Of a stretch of DNA of 64,000 bases, positions 15,003 through 28,009 are shown piece after piece. The position numbers were made by a program, and so were the translations under genes. Below the pieces are notes generated by a model. That model searched no databases. It worked only from the letters and a program-made list of their open reading frames with translations, and was not told the DNA's origin. Location: assembly GCA_013365325.1 (NCBI GenBank), contig JABVXV010000218.1, positions 1-64,000 on the forward strand, in the 5' to 3' direction. This DNA comes from Dipetalonema caudispina (taxonomy: Eukaryota; Nematoda; Chromadorea; Rhabditida; Onchocercidae). The stretch's first letter is position 1. Each line of letters begins with the position of its first letter.

Positions 15003-15660
15003 GTTCTTATTGACCAAAAACGAACTAGCAAATAACAAAATTATCCAGCACATTTCAAACAATATCATTTTAAAACCCAACCACTTGCTATTAGCCATCG
15101 GCTCTTATAATCACATCCTTCCTGACCAGTGTCCACCCTCCAAATGTCCTTTGATCCCTTCTCCCTGTTGTTCTCATATCACAATCCTCCTTTCCTTCTC
15201 TTTCTTATCCTCCAACTCCTTATTCAATTTTATCACTCTATCACCGGCTTACCCAACTTGTCTCTCTAATTCTCTTTTCTCACACAATAATACGCCATTC
15301 CTATGCTTTATCTCTTTATCTACCAATACTTCGCACCCTCTCCTACACCCATACTTTCTCCAACTTTTTTATATGCAATGTTGCATCTTCTCATTATGCT
15401 CCAACTTGTGAAACGGAATGGGATGCGGATAGTTTTCATTTATCATATTCCATATTGAGATGTTTTGAAGTCAATGAAATGGGATGAGAGGAATATAAGC
15501 TTAACATTTTATACCATTCAATTAATACTTCAGAATCAAATTTCAGATTTTACTCTTCCAAATATGTCACAACAATTTGTATGCTCTATTTGGAATTACT
15601 TACATTATGGTTGCTAATACTTTCTGTATTACCATTCTTACTACATGCAATATTTCCACA
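15003..15660. other. pyrimidine-rich spacer upstream of DNA ligase
   Basis: The plus strand from about 15090 to 15410 is very C/T-rich, leaving a long open frame (15001-15411) of low-complexity Ser/Leu/Pro/Cys residues. This is expected from composition because stop codons need purines. I see no domain in it. It ends before a tttccacag acceptor at 15653-15661 that could serve trans- or cis-splicing of the ligase mRNA. Confidence 0.4.
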
Positions 15661-15701
15661 GGATAAGAGGTGTAGTGATCGAATGTAAACAGATCCGCAG
15701 G

Positions 15702-18700
15702 ATGTTTGGTAAATTGGTGAAATCACCACGAGATGCTGGAAATGATTGGAAAGCAGGAGAAAAGTAATCGTACTTATTTTTGTTCAACTATTTGTTTCCT
15801 TCTAATTATAATTGATCCGCTTTATATGTTCTTGGCCATGTATCTTTTGCTATGGCTCTATCAGAACTTCAGAATATCCCGGCGATGTAAAATGCACTCA
15901 TATGAAATATGAAGTGAATATGTTGTTATCATCAGTTCCACATCATTCTGTAATATTATTTGATCAATATTGTAATATTCAAATATTATTTGTTAGTATC
16001 GAAATTCATCACTCTTGATTGAAATTTAATGAATAGAAGAAGTTTTGATGAGAAAATAATCTTCTTTCAAGCATATCACGAAATTTTCGAGGATACTATA
16101 GAAATGTTTTCAGGACACCGTATCTCTGCCTGGCAAAGACATTTGAAGACATTGAGGCCACGTCATCACGGTTGGTGCTTTTTTTTTCAAATTTAGCATT
16201 TCTCCGAGCTGCTTAATAAACTTATTCTGTCGATCTCCTTCATAATTGTAGGTTCAGTCCTCAGCACTAATCTTTGTCTGTTGCCAATTAAGTGTGGATA
16301 AGTAATAATCACTAATTTACCTAATGTGTACAATGGAAAACAACTGCGGTTTCTGGCGCTATAAAATGCTTGATAGAGTTGAAAGGAGGAGATAAGAAAA
16401 GTAATTTGGGAAAAGGAGATGAGATTTTTTCGTCCAACTATTTTCACATTGCGAAGTTTACTCACTATAAATCTAAAAGGAATTCTTTTCCATTGAAAAT
16501 ATTTTCCTTCTCTGTCTTCCAGACTGGAAATAATCAGAATACTGGCCAGTTTTTTCGGGAAAGTGATAGAACGAACACCAAGCGAACTGGCAACATGTGT
16601 TTATTTGTGTGTAAATAAACTTGGCCCAACATATGAAGGAATAGAATTGGGGATTGCTGAAGGAGCTTTAATGAAAGCCATTGCCCAGGCGACTGGTCGT
16701 AAGGTATTTTAACTTTGTATCTTATTTGAAAATTGAGCCCTTATCCATCATTTTAATTCACATTATGAAAACATTGTGTTTTTTTAGATTGATAAACTGA
16801 AGGAGGATTTAAACCAAAAAGGTGATTTGGGTTTGGTTGCTCAGATGAGTCGAAGCAATCAACGTATTTTGTTTACGCCGGCGCCTCTTACCGTAACTGC
16901 AGTTTTTCGCAAATTACAAGAAATGGCGAAAACTTCCGGACATATGGTAAGTAGTTATAGATTGAAGTTTCTTGTTAGTTTAACTTTTAACGAATTTGAT
17001 AAAAAAGTTAGAATTCCACATTTTAAAATTTTTGCGGAAAATTCATTAATTGATATCGCGAGCCTTTTTGGAAAACCAGGCATTCGCTGTCTTGCAATTT
17101 CGATTTCTGACATTAACGAGTTTTGCTCTGCTATGAATAACAAGCTATCTGTTGTTGTTCTTTTTTCTTATTTTATGGGGATTTCAGGCAATGAACAAAA
17201 AAGTGGATATGATCAAATCACTTTTAGTTTCATGTCGTGACTGTGAAGCTCGTTATCTGATAAGATCTCTAAGTGGAAAGCTGCGAATTGGTTTGGCAGA
17301 GCAATCAATACTTGTAGCTCTTGCAAACGCATTCACTAGTTGTGAAATCGAAAAAAGTGGTCAGTCAGTTGTAAATTGAACACTTCATATGATGTAAAGC
17401 TAAGTGATCCCTGTAGTGCTTAATATTTATCAGAATCACTTGTTAAACCACGGAATTTCAATCTGATATGTCAGCACAATTTTGCATTTCATTGCAACAT
17501 TCAAAAAACAGTTCTAACAAGAACCGAAGCATCTATTTGAATTAAATCTCTAAATTCTTTACCAACTTCTTCGAAACTTATATTCTTTCATTCCTTTTCC
17601 ATTTTTTTTCTCTTCCATGTTTTCATTATATTTTAGGTGAAAAACTGAGCTGTGAAAAAATGAAAGAACGACAAGCAGAGGACATCTTATTGCTGAGGAG
17701 CACATACTGGTAAAATTTCCATCCTTGATCGTTGAATGGTTAGACTCAAGCGGTTCCTCATTCGAATGATTTTATTTTGCTTTCAGCGAATGTCCAGATT
17801 ATGAAAAAGTCATCGAAGCAGTACTCAGTGATGGTCTTTCTAAGCTACCGGAAAAATGCAAAATCACACCAGGTAATTGCTTATAAAACAGAGCATCTTT
17901 AAATCGTATAATGCCTTTGGAAAGTTCCTAGTGGTATTATGCATCCCCATAAATTTTTCAGTTGTGATTTATTATTAATGTTGTAACTTCATTCAATAAT
18001 TTACTTGACCGATAAATCTATTAAATTTGGATTTGTTGCTTCATTGGCAAGTGAGCATATTCCCAGGCTTCTGTATAAGTCTCATATAACCTAGGTACAT
18101 ACTATTCCCTTCATGCTTTTGTTCCTAATTAATTTATTTGGTAAGGCATACCCGTAAAACCAATGTTAGCGCATCCGACAAAAGGAATTGCTGAAGTGCT
18201 GAAACGTTTTGGTGGTTCTGTTTTTGCTTGTGAATTTAAGTACGACGGTGAAAGAGCTCAGGTAAGGATTATTTTTTATTTCTAGAAATGTGCATTAGTT
18301 ATTGCTTAAATTCATTCGTAGTTTAATTCATCTTTGCCATATGCAATATTATATCATCTTGTTCACGGACTTGCGTCTTTCACATCGCTGCATTCCGGTT
18401 CCAGTGCACAATCGATGTGATTAATTCTTTGCCATATCGTGGCAGTTGATTTGCTACTCACTTTAACTCAAAATATCTCTAAGAGGAAATTAATCTACAT
18501 TTTATGACTTCTTTGCAGATACATTATGATTCGTCCGATATTAAAATATTCAGTCGAAATCAAGAAAACAATACTGACAAATATCCGGATATGATAGAAC
18601 TCCTAAAACAGATTATGGATAAGGAAACGACATCTTTTATTATTGATTCAGAAATTGTTGCATTTGATCCTATAAATGAAACGATTCTGCCGTTCCAGAT

Positions 18701-21001
18701 TCTTTCCACTAGGAAGAGGAAGGTATTTGAGTTGAAAAGTCTCATTTTATTAATCTAATATTGATTTTTTCTATTATCTTTTTAAATAAGTAAGTTATGT
18801 TTATAATACGCATTATATAACCGTTATTCTTTAGAATTAACTGCATCATTGCTGATGGCAAACTACTTCATTTTTGTTTAACCACTGATCAAAGGCGAAA
18901 TACGAATATTAAGCTAGGTTAATATTCGTATACTGTGTATCTTTCACGTTCCTTTTTCTTCAGAATGTTGGTGATAGTGAAATTAAAGTTAAAGTCCATG
19001 TATTTATATTCGACCTGCTCTTTTGGAACGGCCAATCATTAACGAAATCTCCGTATCGAAAACGACGAGAAATGTTGCGACAACATTTTAAGGTCTTTAT
19101 TAAAATAAGCACATCTCTGTTATATTAATAGAAACACTGTTAGTAGTACCGTTTAGAATTACAAATTTTTTTGTCCTTGTGCTGCATGTTTCTGTTTATC
19201 GCGAGATTCGTTATATAAAATAATGTAGCATTAACGTTACATGATTTTCTACGTTTTTATTTTCGATTAGGAAGTAGGAGGCGTTTGTGGATTCGTTACA
19301 TCTAAAGATACGGAAGACACGGAACAAATTTCCGAATTTCTGGATGATGCTATAAAAGGTAACTGCGAAGGACTTATGATCAAAACGCTTGATTCTGATG
19401 CTACCTATGAAATAGCGAAACGGTCACACAGTTGGCTAAAGGTTTCTACAAATTTTATCATTAAACTGATCATTAAAATGAAAATTTTGTCTGCTGCGTA
19501 TCATTCCTTCATCCGTGACTTCGAATACCATTTGATGGAAAGTGTTGTGGCTTGAGATATGGAGTCTTATCCACATTTGATATGTTGTGGTATTGCAAAG
19601 GAAAATAAATAGAAGAGTATTTAAAACTAAAAATTTAATGTCTCAATGAAGTCTAGGCAGTATATATAGTCTTTTTCGTCATAAATTACTTGGCATCATT
19701 ATAGCTAAAAAAGGACTATTTGGATACAATTGGAGATACTGTCGATCTCACCGTTATTGGTGCATATTTTGGTACGGGTAAAAGGACGGGTGTGTATGGT
19801 GGTTACTTATTGGCGTGCTATAATCCAGTAAATGAAGAATATGAAAGTATTTGCAAGGTTCACCCATCTTTTCGATTCATCATTTCTTTATTCGTCTTAT
19901 TTAAATTGGAAAATCATTATATCAATCTTCCAAACTTTTTGTTTAGATCGGCACAGGTTTGACTGACGATGATCTTCGCCAACAGCACCAGTACTTTGAA
20001 GAACTCAGGATCGAGAAGGTTAAAATTTTCAAGAAGCTATTTTTGATGAAGTATATGTCGAATAATTTTTCTACCATTTATTTAATGTCCTCCATCAAAC
20101 TGTCTTGCTCATTGTTCACAGGGAACAGTACACTTTTAAATAAGTTGTTTAATATGTTCAAATATGCAATTAACTTTTAATAAAGAATGTGGCATTTATA
20201 AATATGGTCACCCTATAAGTCTAAACACCCTTTTTCATTGCTTTCAAGCTTCGAGTGCAGAACATGGACATTTTAATTAGCATACCGTTCCATGCTATTT
20301 ATTATTGAGATAGATTTGAGCCTTTCAACGTTCGGAACTATTGAACAAACAAGAATTTTAATATCTCTTTGGCTCATATCTTACCGAGTTATCGTTTTTT
20401 ATTACTATTTCAGGCCCGTCCTTATTATTCTTACGATAGCTCATTAAAACCAGATGTATGGTTTGACCCGAAAATTGTCTGGGAAATCAAAGCAGCTGAT
20501 CTGTCAATATCTCCTAAACATTTTGCTGCCAAAGGAATTGTGAGTTTTGAATTGATCCAGATAATTTTCCAAGAAACGAAAACTTCTGTATAAATTGTAT
20601 GTTCATTACTAATTCATGTATTTGGGTTACTTGTTTGAGAGAAATAATTTACCCGTTGTAGGGAACGTTTTTTCAAGATATCTTCTTTTTCAGGTAGATT
20701 TGGAAAAAGGAATTTCACTCCGATTTCCTCGATACATTCGAAGGCGTACTGATAAAACACCAGAGGAAGCTACCACTTCACAGCAGGTTTGCATTCAAAA
20801 AAAAAAAAAAAATGTAGATGAGGTCGCGCTGCGACATTATCCCTCTTTTTGGAGGTTGGGTTTTTAAAGTTCAATGAATATAATAAAATCCTTACAATTT
20901 CTGTATGATTTCAGATAGCAGTTATGTACAACAATCAAGAACAGATCAAAAATAAGGGAGCAAATGGTGCTGATGATGATAATAATGATGACTACTACTG
21001 A
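15702..21001 (+). CDS. lig-1: ATP-dependent DNA ligase I
   Basis: Sixteen exons join in perfect phase: 15702-15763, 16114-16170, 16523-16703, 16788-16946, 17188-17359, 17637-17709, 17787-17872, 18146-18261, 18519-18722, 18964-19092, 19271-19441, 19705-19857, 19947-20018, 20414-20539, 20694-20786 and 20915-21001 (646 aa). It seals nicks in DNA, joining Okazaki fragments and completing excision repair in the nucleus. The DNA-binding domain includes [13 protein letters not shown] (about 185-197). Motif I is [10 protein letters not shown] with the adenylated Lys at about 295; motif [13 protein letters not shown] is near 384; motif IV EGLMIK is near 446; motif V region WLKLKKDYLD is near 468; an OB-fold region follows. 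The tail is acidic ([11 protein letters not shown]). The model starts at MFGKLVKSP, just before WKAGEKTPY, so the 200-residue N-terminal tail of human LIG1 is absent or sits in exons I could not find. A possible AATAAA signal lies near 21058. Confidence 0.95.
18900..18931. repeat. 13-bp perfect inverted repeat in ligase intron
   Basis: Arms 18900-18912 (ATACGAATATTAA) and 18919-18931 (TTAATATTCGTAT) are exact reverse complements around a 6-base loop. It lies in the intron between ligase exons 9 and 10, about 30 bases before the next acceptor. It could form an RNA hairpin; function unknown. Confidence 0.85.
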
Positions 21002-21163
21002 TTTTACTTATTCTTTGATGTCAGTAGATGATATTACGTATTTTATGACTAGCGCTCAAATAAATCATTCTTAAAAATAAACTTATGAACTACTACACTA
21101 GAGAGAAGAGCAGATGTAAGGATAGAATTGAAATGACGAAGGGTTAAGAAATTTTTGTATTTA

Positions 21164-21215
<52 letters not shown>

Positions 21216-24200
21216 TTTCGTTCCAGTACCCTCGTAGAGAGGCTTTTTCTTATCTATTGAAATACCCTTTTTGTTTATCTCCTCATTGGTTCATTGATTA
21301 TCGACGGATACTATCACGAATTCTCTTGCATTATTTTTTTTTTTCCTGATTTTCAACTGCCTAAAATTTTATGTTGCCATGTTGTGATTCGTGACACGAT
21401 GCATTTTTGCTTATTTAAAAATGGGTCATTTTCTAATATTTGTCTATAAATTTCAGACATATTCACTTATACAACGCATACCAAGTCTCAGTTGTTTAGT
21501 TCCCACTACTAACTGCTCTAATACTGTTTGTCTGTTTAATCATCAGCAAGTTTTTGAAAATATTTCAGGCCTCTTTGACTGGCGATTGCGCAATCGGAGA
21601 TCAATTCGATACATTTATTAAAATGTATTGAATTTATTCATGCCTGTGTAGTTGTTTCGGCCATGCTGTTGCTTACTTTAAACCCTTCACTTATCACTTT
21701 AGTTTCATATGGACACTGATTTTATTGTTCCCGAAGGTAGAATGTTTGGAGAGTGGTATAGTGAGTGTAAAATATCGAAAGACTTCGCTGAAGGATACTA
21801 CAAAAAGGGAATCTAAGCAAGAATATGGACTAAGACTTTACGTAACTCTTTCTGGTGCAGTTTATCTTATAGAAAACAAAAAACAAAGATTGAGCACGAA
21901 TTAACAGTTCCGAATAGAATTTAAATTTCTTTGATGGCAGCTGGGATAGAAATTTGGATGATAGTTTCCCAGAAGGAGAGATTGGTTCTTTCGGAAAAAT
22001 CTTCCTGAACTTCCTAATCACGCATCGAAGTATAACAGAGAAGAATGAAGAGTTATATGTCTCATAGGCATCGAATACATTGTTATTCGATGAAGGATGC
22101 AATTCAAAACATCAATTATCACCTAATCAGTAAACGGATATGAATTAATATCAAGGATGCAAAGATCGAATATGCTTCGAGTAATAGCAATAGACAGAAC
22201 TGTAGAACTATATCAAAGCAATAAATGTAAATGAATCGTTGTTATTTATGCCCAATTTATTTCTAATTAATTTTAAACTAAGCTTTCGTTAGCCAAATGC
22301 TATAAGAAGTAGCCGCTAATTGGGAAGCTTCTGTTAAGCGCATAATGTTATGTTATATAAGTTTATCGAAAATTTAAAAAATTAAAAAGGAAAATGAACG
22401 TTCATTAATTGATAGCAAATGGCTATAATGCTAAGCTAAGCCATGGATAGCTGATGGAAGATCTGATACACAGTTGTACAACTGGAATGTACGTAGATTT
22501 GTCGTATTGTTAACTTGATAAAATCACACATTTACTCTACTTGCAAAATCATTTTAACTTAAGTTATGATAACTATGAAGTATCACTTTAACTTTAATTG
22601 CTTGAATATTTTAACTTCTACCTACGTAAGCAAATATTACTTTAATTTATTTTCTTTACTCCTTTCCCTTTTTTCCTTCAAGTGATCATATAGAAAAGAT
22701 TGTTTTCGACAACAGAAAATGATGTATTGATGATCAATTAACATGGATACATATTGATCAGTTATATTGTCCATCTTTTGTAAAGATTTCAGTTGATATC
22801 TGTTCGTTATTGTTTAATGTATTTGCTTTCTTCACGAATAAAATTGTTACCTAAAGTTCACAAGTGACAAAAACCCTAAGATAGTAGCATGGCTTAAAGT
22901 AACAAAGAAAATAAGCTTATTACCGACTAAAATTTATTCCAGAAAAGAAAAAAGAAAAGGTAAATACGAAGATGTCACATGTCCTTGTATCGGATTTATT
23001 GGATTATCAACGGTTGAAATTAAAAAAACAAAACATTTGAGCAATTTGCACTCTTTTTTGACTATAATCGAGATGCAAAAGCGCATTGGTTTATCAAAGT
23101 AGTATTTCAAAATATTTCGCAAAATTGAAATTTCATCTCTTAGTTTCAAACATTTACCATTTTATTATAAAATGGGGGTATTAAAGGTTAATTTACTCCA
23201 TAATTGTATTCATTTTGCAGTTTCTATTTGAGAGTGTGTGGTTTTTTTTAATTTATTGAGTCATCCGATATAGCCTTTCTTTATGCACTTTTTAAAATAA
23301 TTTCTAAAATTTGTTTATTAGTTACATTATATCAATGATGAAGTTGAGATGAAATTTACTACTTGTTTTTCTGAACCTTTTAACAACCTATTTGTTTGTG
23401 CCCGGACAAAATCTATTAAAAACGGGAAGTTTGTCAAAGTTCTCATAAAAATTTGATTGAAAATTCAAAGTGAAAATATTTGAAATAAATAAAAGTAAAA
23501 GGTTATGAAAGAAATTCGGCATATGATTTCATTTTGTTCCTTTGAATATCATAGTCGAATCCAACCTAAGAATTGAGAATATAATTGACTGATATTAAAA
23601 GATGATAGGATATTTATCCGAGAAAGTTCAAACAAGTAGAAAATATTATTTTGAGATAAGAGATGAATATGAAAAAGTATTTTTTTTCTTTTTTTTGCTT
23701 TGAAAACTGCAAGACAACATTATCCGTTTTATCAATGCGTTATCATATGATATTGATTTATTATAGAATTCATAAATGGTTGATAAAGAATACCTTTCGA
23801 TCAAATACAGAATCTGTTTGAAAAAGTATACTTCGTTCAAATTTTTAGTTTCTGATTGACAAAAATTTAGAAATAACTACATTGAACTGTGGTAAATTCT
23901 GAAAATGCTAATGAACCGCTAAAGGTTCGCCAATAAATTTCCTACGCTAAAGTATTTAGGCATTAAATCTCAAAATTTGTCTAAGCTAAAGTTTACCAAG
24001 CGAAAGGAATTAATTTGCTTTTGAATGATATATTAAGTAAATGATTATTATACTAATATTTTAGCCTAATAACGTGAAAAACCTCTTTATTTCTAACAAG
24101 ATTTCAACATTCCAAATTTATCACCAAATTTCTGTGTTTTACTACTTTTTGCAATTGCAATATTTCTCTGCTAGCACAATATATCTCTTCTGATATTCCC

Positions 24201-24355
24201 GATATTCCTCAATTCTCGTCGATAAGCAAAGCGAAAATGAAAGAAAGCAAAGATTATAATGCATTTATGCGATTTTATTCTATTTTTTAATTGAAATAAA
24301 CTTCCTAAACAAAAAGTTCGAGACATTTCATTTGTAATTTCTTTGAGTATTATAG
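21002..24355. other. mostly gene-free spacer downstream of DNA ligase
   Basis: It contains a GT microsatellite and several weak open frames. A plus frame at 21712-21819 (MDTDFIVPEGRMF…) and a minus frame at 21830-22102 look faintly coding but lack splice partners or recognisable motifs. A short phase-open stretch at about 22441-22494 ending in a gtacgt donor could be an upstream exon of the next gene, but I cannot connect it. Confidence 0.4.
21168..21214. repeat. (GT)n dinucleotide microsatellite
   Basis: A run of about 23 GT units starts some 165 bases after the ligase stop codon. It is likely length-polymorphic. Confidence 0.95.
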
Positions 24356-25525
24356 CGGTGAAACGAGCTTACGATCATCATCAGCAGCACTAAAAAATCA
24401 GTTAAACGAGGGAGAAGGATCATTTCAAACGAAATCCATACAATCTAATCCATATAGAAGGTTACTGACACTATTTTTCGAATTCCTCGAATTTACATGG
24501 GATTAATTTGATTAATTCATTAAAACAGAAACGATTTTTGATCGATTAATTTGATAGAATACAAAAATATTACTTGGAAAGTTACATTGTCAAATTTATT
24601 AAGTGAAATGCAATAATTGAAGTGTCCATTGAATCGATAAAAAAGTAATTGCTGCATAGTTATGATCAAATACAGAGATAGGAGAATTAAGCTACAATGT
24701 GGTTGCAAATTATGAATATTTAATTTCAGTGATGCAAGCGTAGAAACGCAACAATGGGATCATTCGAAGTATAACACGACATTATCCGATCAGCAGTCAA
24801 GTCGACCCGTGACTCGAACTTCGTCAACTGGAACACATATTGGCATAACTAAATCCTTCAGTAAATCATCACAGACGAATTATTTCAGAGGTTTCTTATG
24901 AAGTTTAAAATTTAGGTAAATTTATATCGGTAATCAACCTTTTGTATCTTCTTTTTTTGTTCGAAATTTCAATTTCATTCTTCAATTGCGAAATCTTTTG
25001 GATGGTAGATGAGTAACATTAGCTTTTTAACAGTTATTTTAATCAAAAATCTGTCCGATTTCACATTTACGCTTTCCTTTTCATTCTACTTGATCGTTAT
25101 TTGTCTCTTTTTTATTCAAATTAATCTCTTACAAAGCAATTCATAAACAATTCAAATTCAATTTACAGTTTTTTGGCTTTCATTGAGTTTCATTAACAAA
25201 TTCACAGTTAATCTAAATAAATGTTTACTTATAACATATCGATAGCTTATCTATATGAAATTAGAAAATAAATACTTATGAAGTTTAGGTTTAAAATTTG
25301 AAGAGATTTAAAATTAGAACAATTTCAGATATCGATCCATGCACCAATTGTAGCAATGTTCTAGTACATGCTGCGGAATTCTTGACAAAACTTGAATTAA
25401 ATTACGGACTACCAAGGACAGCATCATCAAATTTAAGCATTTCTAATCAAAAAAGCACTCCATCAATTGAACAATCACCAAAAAGAACAGGACGAATTGC
25501 TACGAGGTCTATGAGAAATAATTAA
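24356..25525 (+). CDS. unrecognised Ser/Thr-rich protein, C-terminal exons
   Basis: Three exons join in phase: 24356-24460, 24730-24890 and 25329-25525, ending in a TAA (about 154 aa seen). All boundaries have consensus-like sites, with attatag, atttcag and atttcag acceptors and gttact and gtttct donors. The sequence is rich in Ser, Thr, Gln and Asn (TSLRSSSAALKNQ, VTRTSSTGTHIG). It has one CTNC pair followed by a short helical-looking stretch (VLVHAAEFLTKLEL) and a basic tail (SPKRTGRIATRSMRNN). The first exon starts with a split codon, so upstream exons are missing from the model. I do not recognise the family; the low-complexity sequence suggests a disordered regulatory or scaffold protein, which is inference only. 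Confidence 0.55.
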
Positions 25526-25767
25526 ATAATCTAATTAATTTCTTTCATTTCCCTAAACTTTCACCACGCTCTCATACCTTTCACTCAATTTCCATTATTT
25601 CATTTCCTATTGCTATTCTGTTCTCTTTCATCCTGCTCCAATTTTAAGTCATTTCAAGTAAATCAGTCTAAACAAAAAACATTTTACATTCTGATTTCTG
25701 CTACAGAAGTTTTCTTTGAAGTATTATAGAAACTGACAAATGAGCTAACTATTTCAAGGGATAAATT

Positions 25768-25844
25768 GAGAGAGAAGAAGGAAGAGAAAAAGAGGGAGAG
25801 AGAAAAAGGAAGAGAAAAAGAGAGAGAGAGAGAGAGGGAAAAAG
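25768..25844. repeat. GA-rich purine tract
   Basis: An almost pure purine stretch of GAGA and GAAA units on the plus strand, ending in a short perfect (GA)n. It lies between two plus-strand genes, and the open frame through it encodes only Lys/Glu/Arg low complexity, so I do not call it a gene. Confidence 0.85.
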
Positions 25845-26484
25845 TAATGAAATCGATTGCAATTATTTTGATTTTAGGAAGGAAGACAATATCCCAAATA
25901 TATCCACTTCTACTCTCAATGATAAAGGTTAATACTTTATTACAGTTTTCAAAAAATCCATTGTAAACAAATACCTATATCTTTTCAAAATTAAAAAAAA
26001 AAAGAAAAACTTATACTTTCTAAAAATATATATTTCTATATGATCACCAGAACATGATATGTTAAATGATATGAATTATTCATTTAATCAATGTTTCTTT
26101 CTAAAAGTATATCGATTTTCAGCAATACCTATCAAATCGTTATCAGCTACAATGTTAACAAAACATACGGTATAAATCGATTGTTATGATTTGTTTGATC
26201 AATAAGATTTGATTTTATGATAAATGTCATTTAAACTGATATAATATATGATTAGCATGATATGAATGAGTAGTAGTAAAATATTTGATATTGAAACTAG
26301 TCTATTTAATGGCATAATCATTAGAAAATTTGAATATCACCTGATATTATACGGTTAATATTTCCAGTAATTAATCTCCTCTTCCCTTTCAGCATTTAAC
26401 AACATATCCGCATTCGCATTAATTAGCATAATCTAATTGCTACGGCGATATTTCCAGAATACGAATAACCAAAATCTGAACAAT

Positions 26485-27403
26485 ATGTCGCAAAAAAAAG
26501 CCGATGAATCGATGGTTCAGAATGTTTCACAACTTGAACGGATGTTCTCATCAAAAGAAAAAGTCTGTCTATCTTTCTACTTATTTTTATTCATCATTGC
26601 GTCTTAAAATCTGAAGTTCCCCACTTGCAACTTCTCCGGAATTCAACTTTCCGGCTACAATTACAAATTATAATAGAAGAAAAGCTGACACGTTGTATTT
26701 TTGTGTCAAATTTGCCAAATACCGATAAGTGCATAAGCTTTTAATGCACTATTATCCGACATGATCAGATATTTCCCGCAGATCATACAACTTTATTTAG
26801 ATTTAAATATAGTTGAATTCTGTGCACCTTCTGCAGGAAAAACGGAAGATAACCACGAAACGAACGGAAACAGACAAGTCTAAGGAGGAGAAAAAAGATA
26901 ACATAGTCATGGACGAAACGAACATTAAACCAAAGCTTGTAGAAAATAGCAAAAAAGGACAAGCAAAACAAAAAGTTGTAGCAGAGAATACCTTAGTGAC
27001 GCTAAATACCGCAACAGCAAATACAACTGCTGCAGAAAAGATGCAACCTTTTAGCAGCAGTAAGAGTGTAATTCGATTATCATACTGATAAGGATTGATA
27101 TTTTTCATAATATGCAAACTTTACGCTGCATTACTTACACTTAATTGGGACACAGTCTAAAATGGCAAGCAACATTTGCCTTTGTAGTTTTCTCAAAAAA
27201 GAAAAAAAAAAAATCATTAGCATGCCTACAAAGTGTTATCATTTCGTTTGTTCTTTCAAAACTTTTCCTCTAAAAATGTGGTGTTTACAGAATTAGAGAA
27301 GACTGATAAAGTTTCAGCAGCAGTAACACTGAAATTGAAGGATATTCCTCAAAGTGATGATGAGAAGCCTACTGATGACAGGAAAAAGTCAGCAAGGAAG
27401 TAA
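26485..27403 (+). CDS. Lys-rich low-complexity protein, unrecognised
   Basis: Three exons join in phase: 26485-26562 (26 codons from ATG, MSQKKADESMVQNVSQLE), 26837-27059 and 27291-27403, ending AAG TAA (137 aa). Splice sites are ctgcag and tttacag acceptors with gtctgt and gtaaga donors. The protein is highly charged (TTKRTETDKSKEEKKD, DDEKPTDDRKKSARK) with an Ala/Thr-rich middle (LNTATANTTAAEK) and no cysteine or hydrophobic segment. It is probably a disordered nuclear or cytoplasmic protein; no function can be assigned. An AATAAA lies at about 27410. A further open exon at 27887-28009 may belong to an alternative isoform. Confidence 0.6.
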
Positions 27404-27886
27404 TGGGAAAATAAAGGTTGAGGCTAATAAAAAATAAATAACTTGTCCGATACACTTCATATAATTACACTTTAGAAATACCTTCACCTCTATCAATTTA
27501 ACATTTAAGCCCTTTTCTGGCTATCTTATTGTTTCAAATCAATGCAGTCAGCATAACCAAAATTTTCAAATGCAGTCGAACATATACATTTATCATAGTG
27601 AAATATAGAATAAGGCTGCGCATACCTTAGATTATATCAAAACTCATCAAACAAACGGTAATAAACATGATGATGATGGAAACATAAATCGAAAATAATG
27701 ATTTACATTTTTTAGGAGAAGCTAGCAGTGATCAATAAATGTGCAAGAAAATGATTTCGAAAAAAAAAAAAAAATGAACCAGCAAGATAATGCATCATCA
27801 TACATTTATATATACTTTACCGTTGCATGTACTGAAAATAAAAATAAAAATAAATTTTGTTTATGACATAAATACCTTGCAAACAG

Positions 27887-28009
27887 GCAAATAGTACTGC
27901 AACCTTGATATCTGTTCCGAAAAACGGTACTATAACCATTGGGAGGCATCAGCGATCTCGGATTGTGACAATGTCCACAAGTGATTCTGGTTTTTCATCA
28001 AATCCATAA
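27887..28009 (+). CDS. possible alternative terminal exon
   Basis: After the acceptor gcaaacag at 27886 a 41-codon frame runs to TAA, reading ANSTATLISVPKNGTITIG and ending SDSGFSSNP. The codon pattern looks coding. It would need a phase-0 donor; one candidate is gtaaca inside exon 3 of the preceding gene (after TCA GCA GCA, about 27330), which is weak. It may also be part of an unrecognised separate gene. Confidence 0.32.
   Translation, partial: ANSTATLISVPKNGTITIGRHQRSRIVTMSTSDSGFSSNP

Noticed and set aside
15001..15411. A 136-codon plus-strand open frame, Ser/Leu/Pro/Cys-rich
   Set aside because: The strand is pyrimidine-rich, so stop codons are rare by composition. No domain, no signal and no splice partner were seen.
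21712..22102. Two weak coding-like frames downstream of the ligase (plus 21712-21819, minus 21830-22102)
   Set aside because: Neither has splice partners, a recognisable motif or a matching neighbour exon; coding status cannot be supported.
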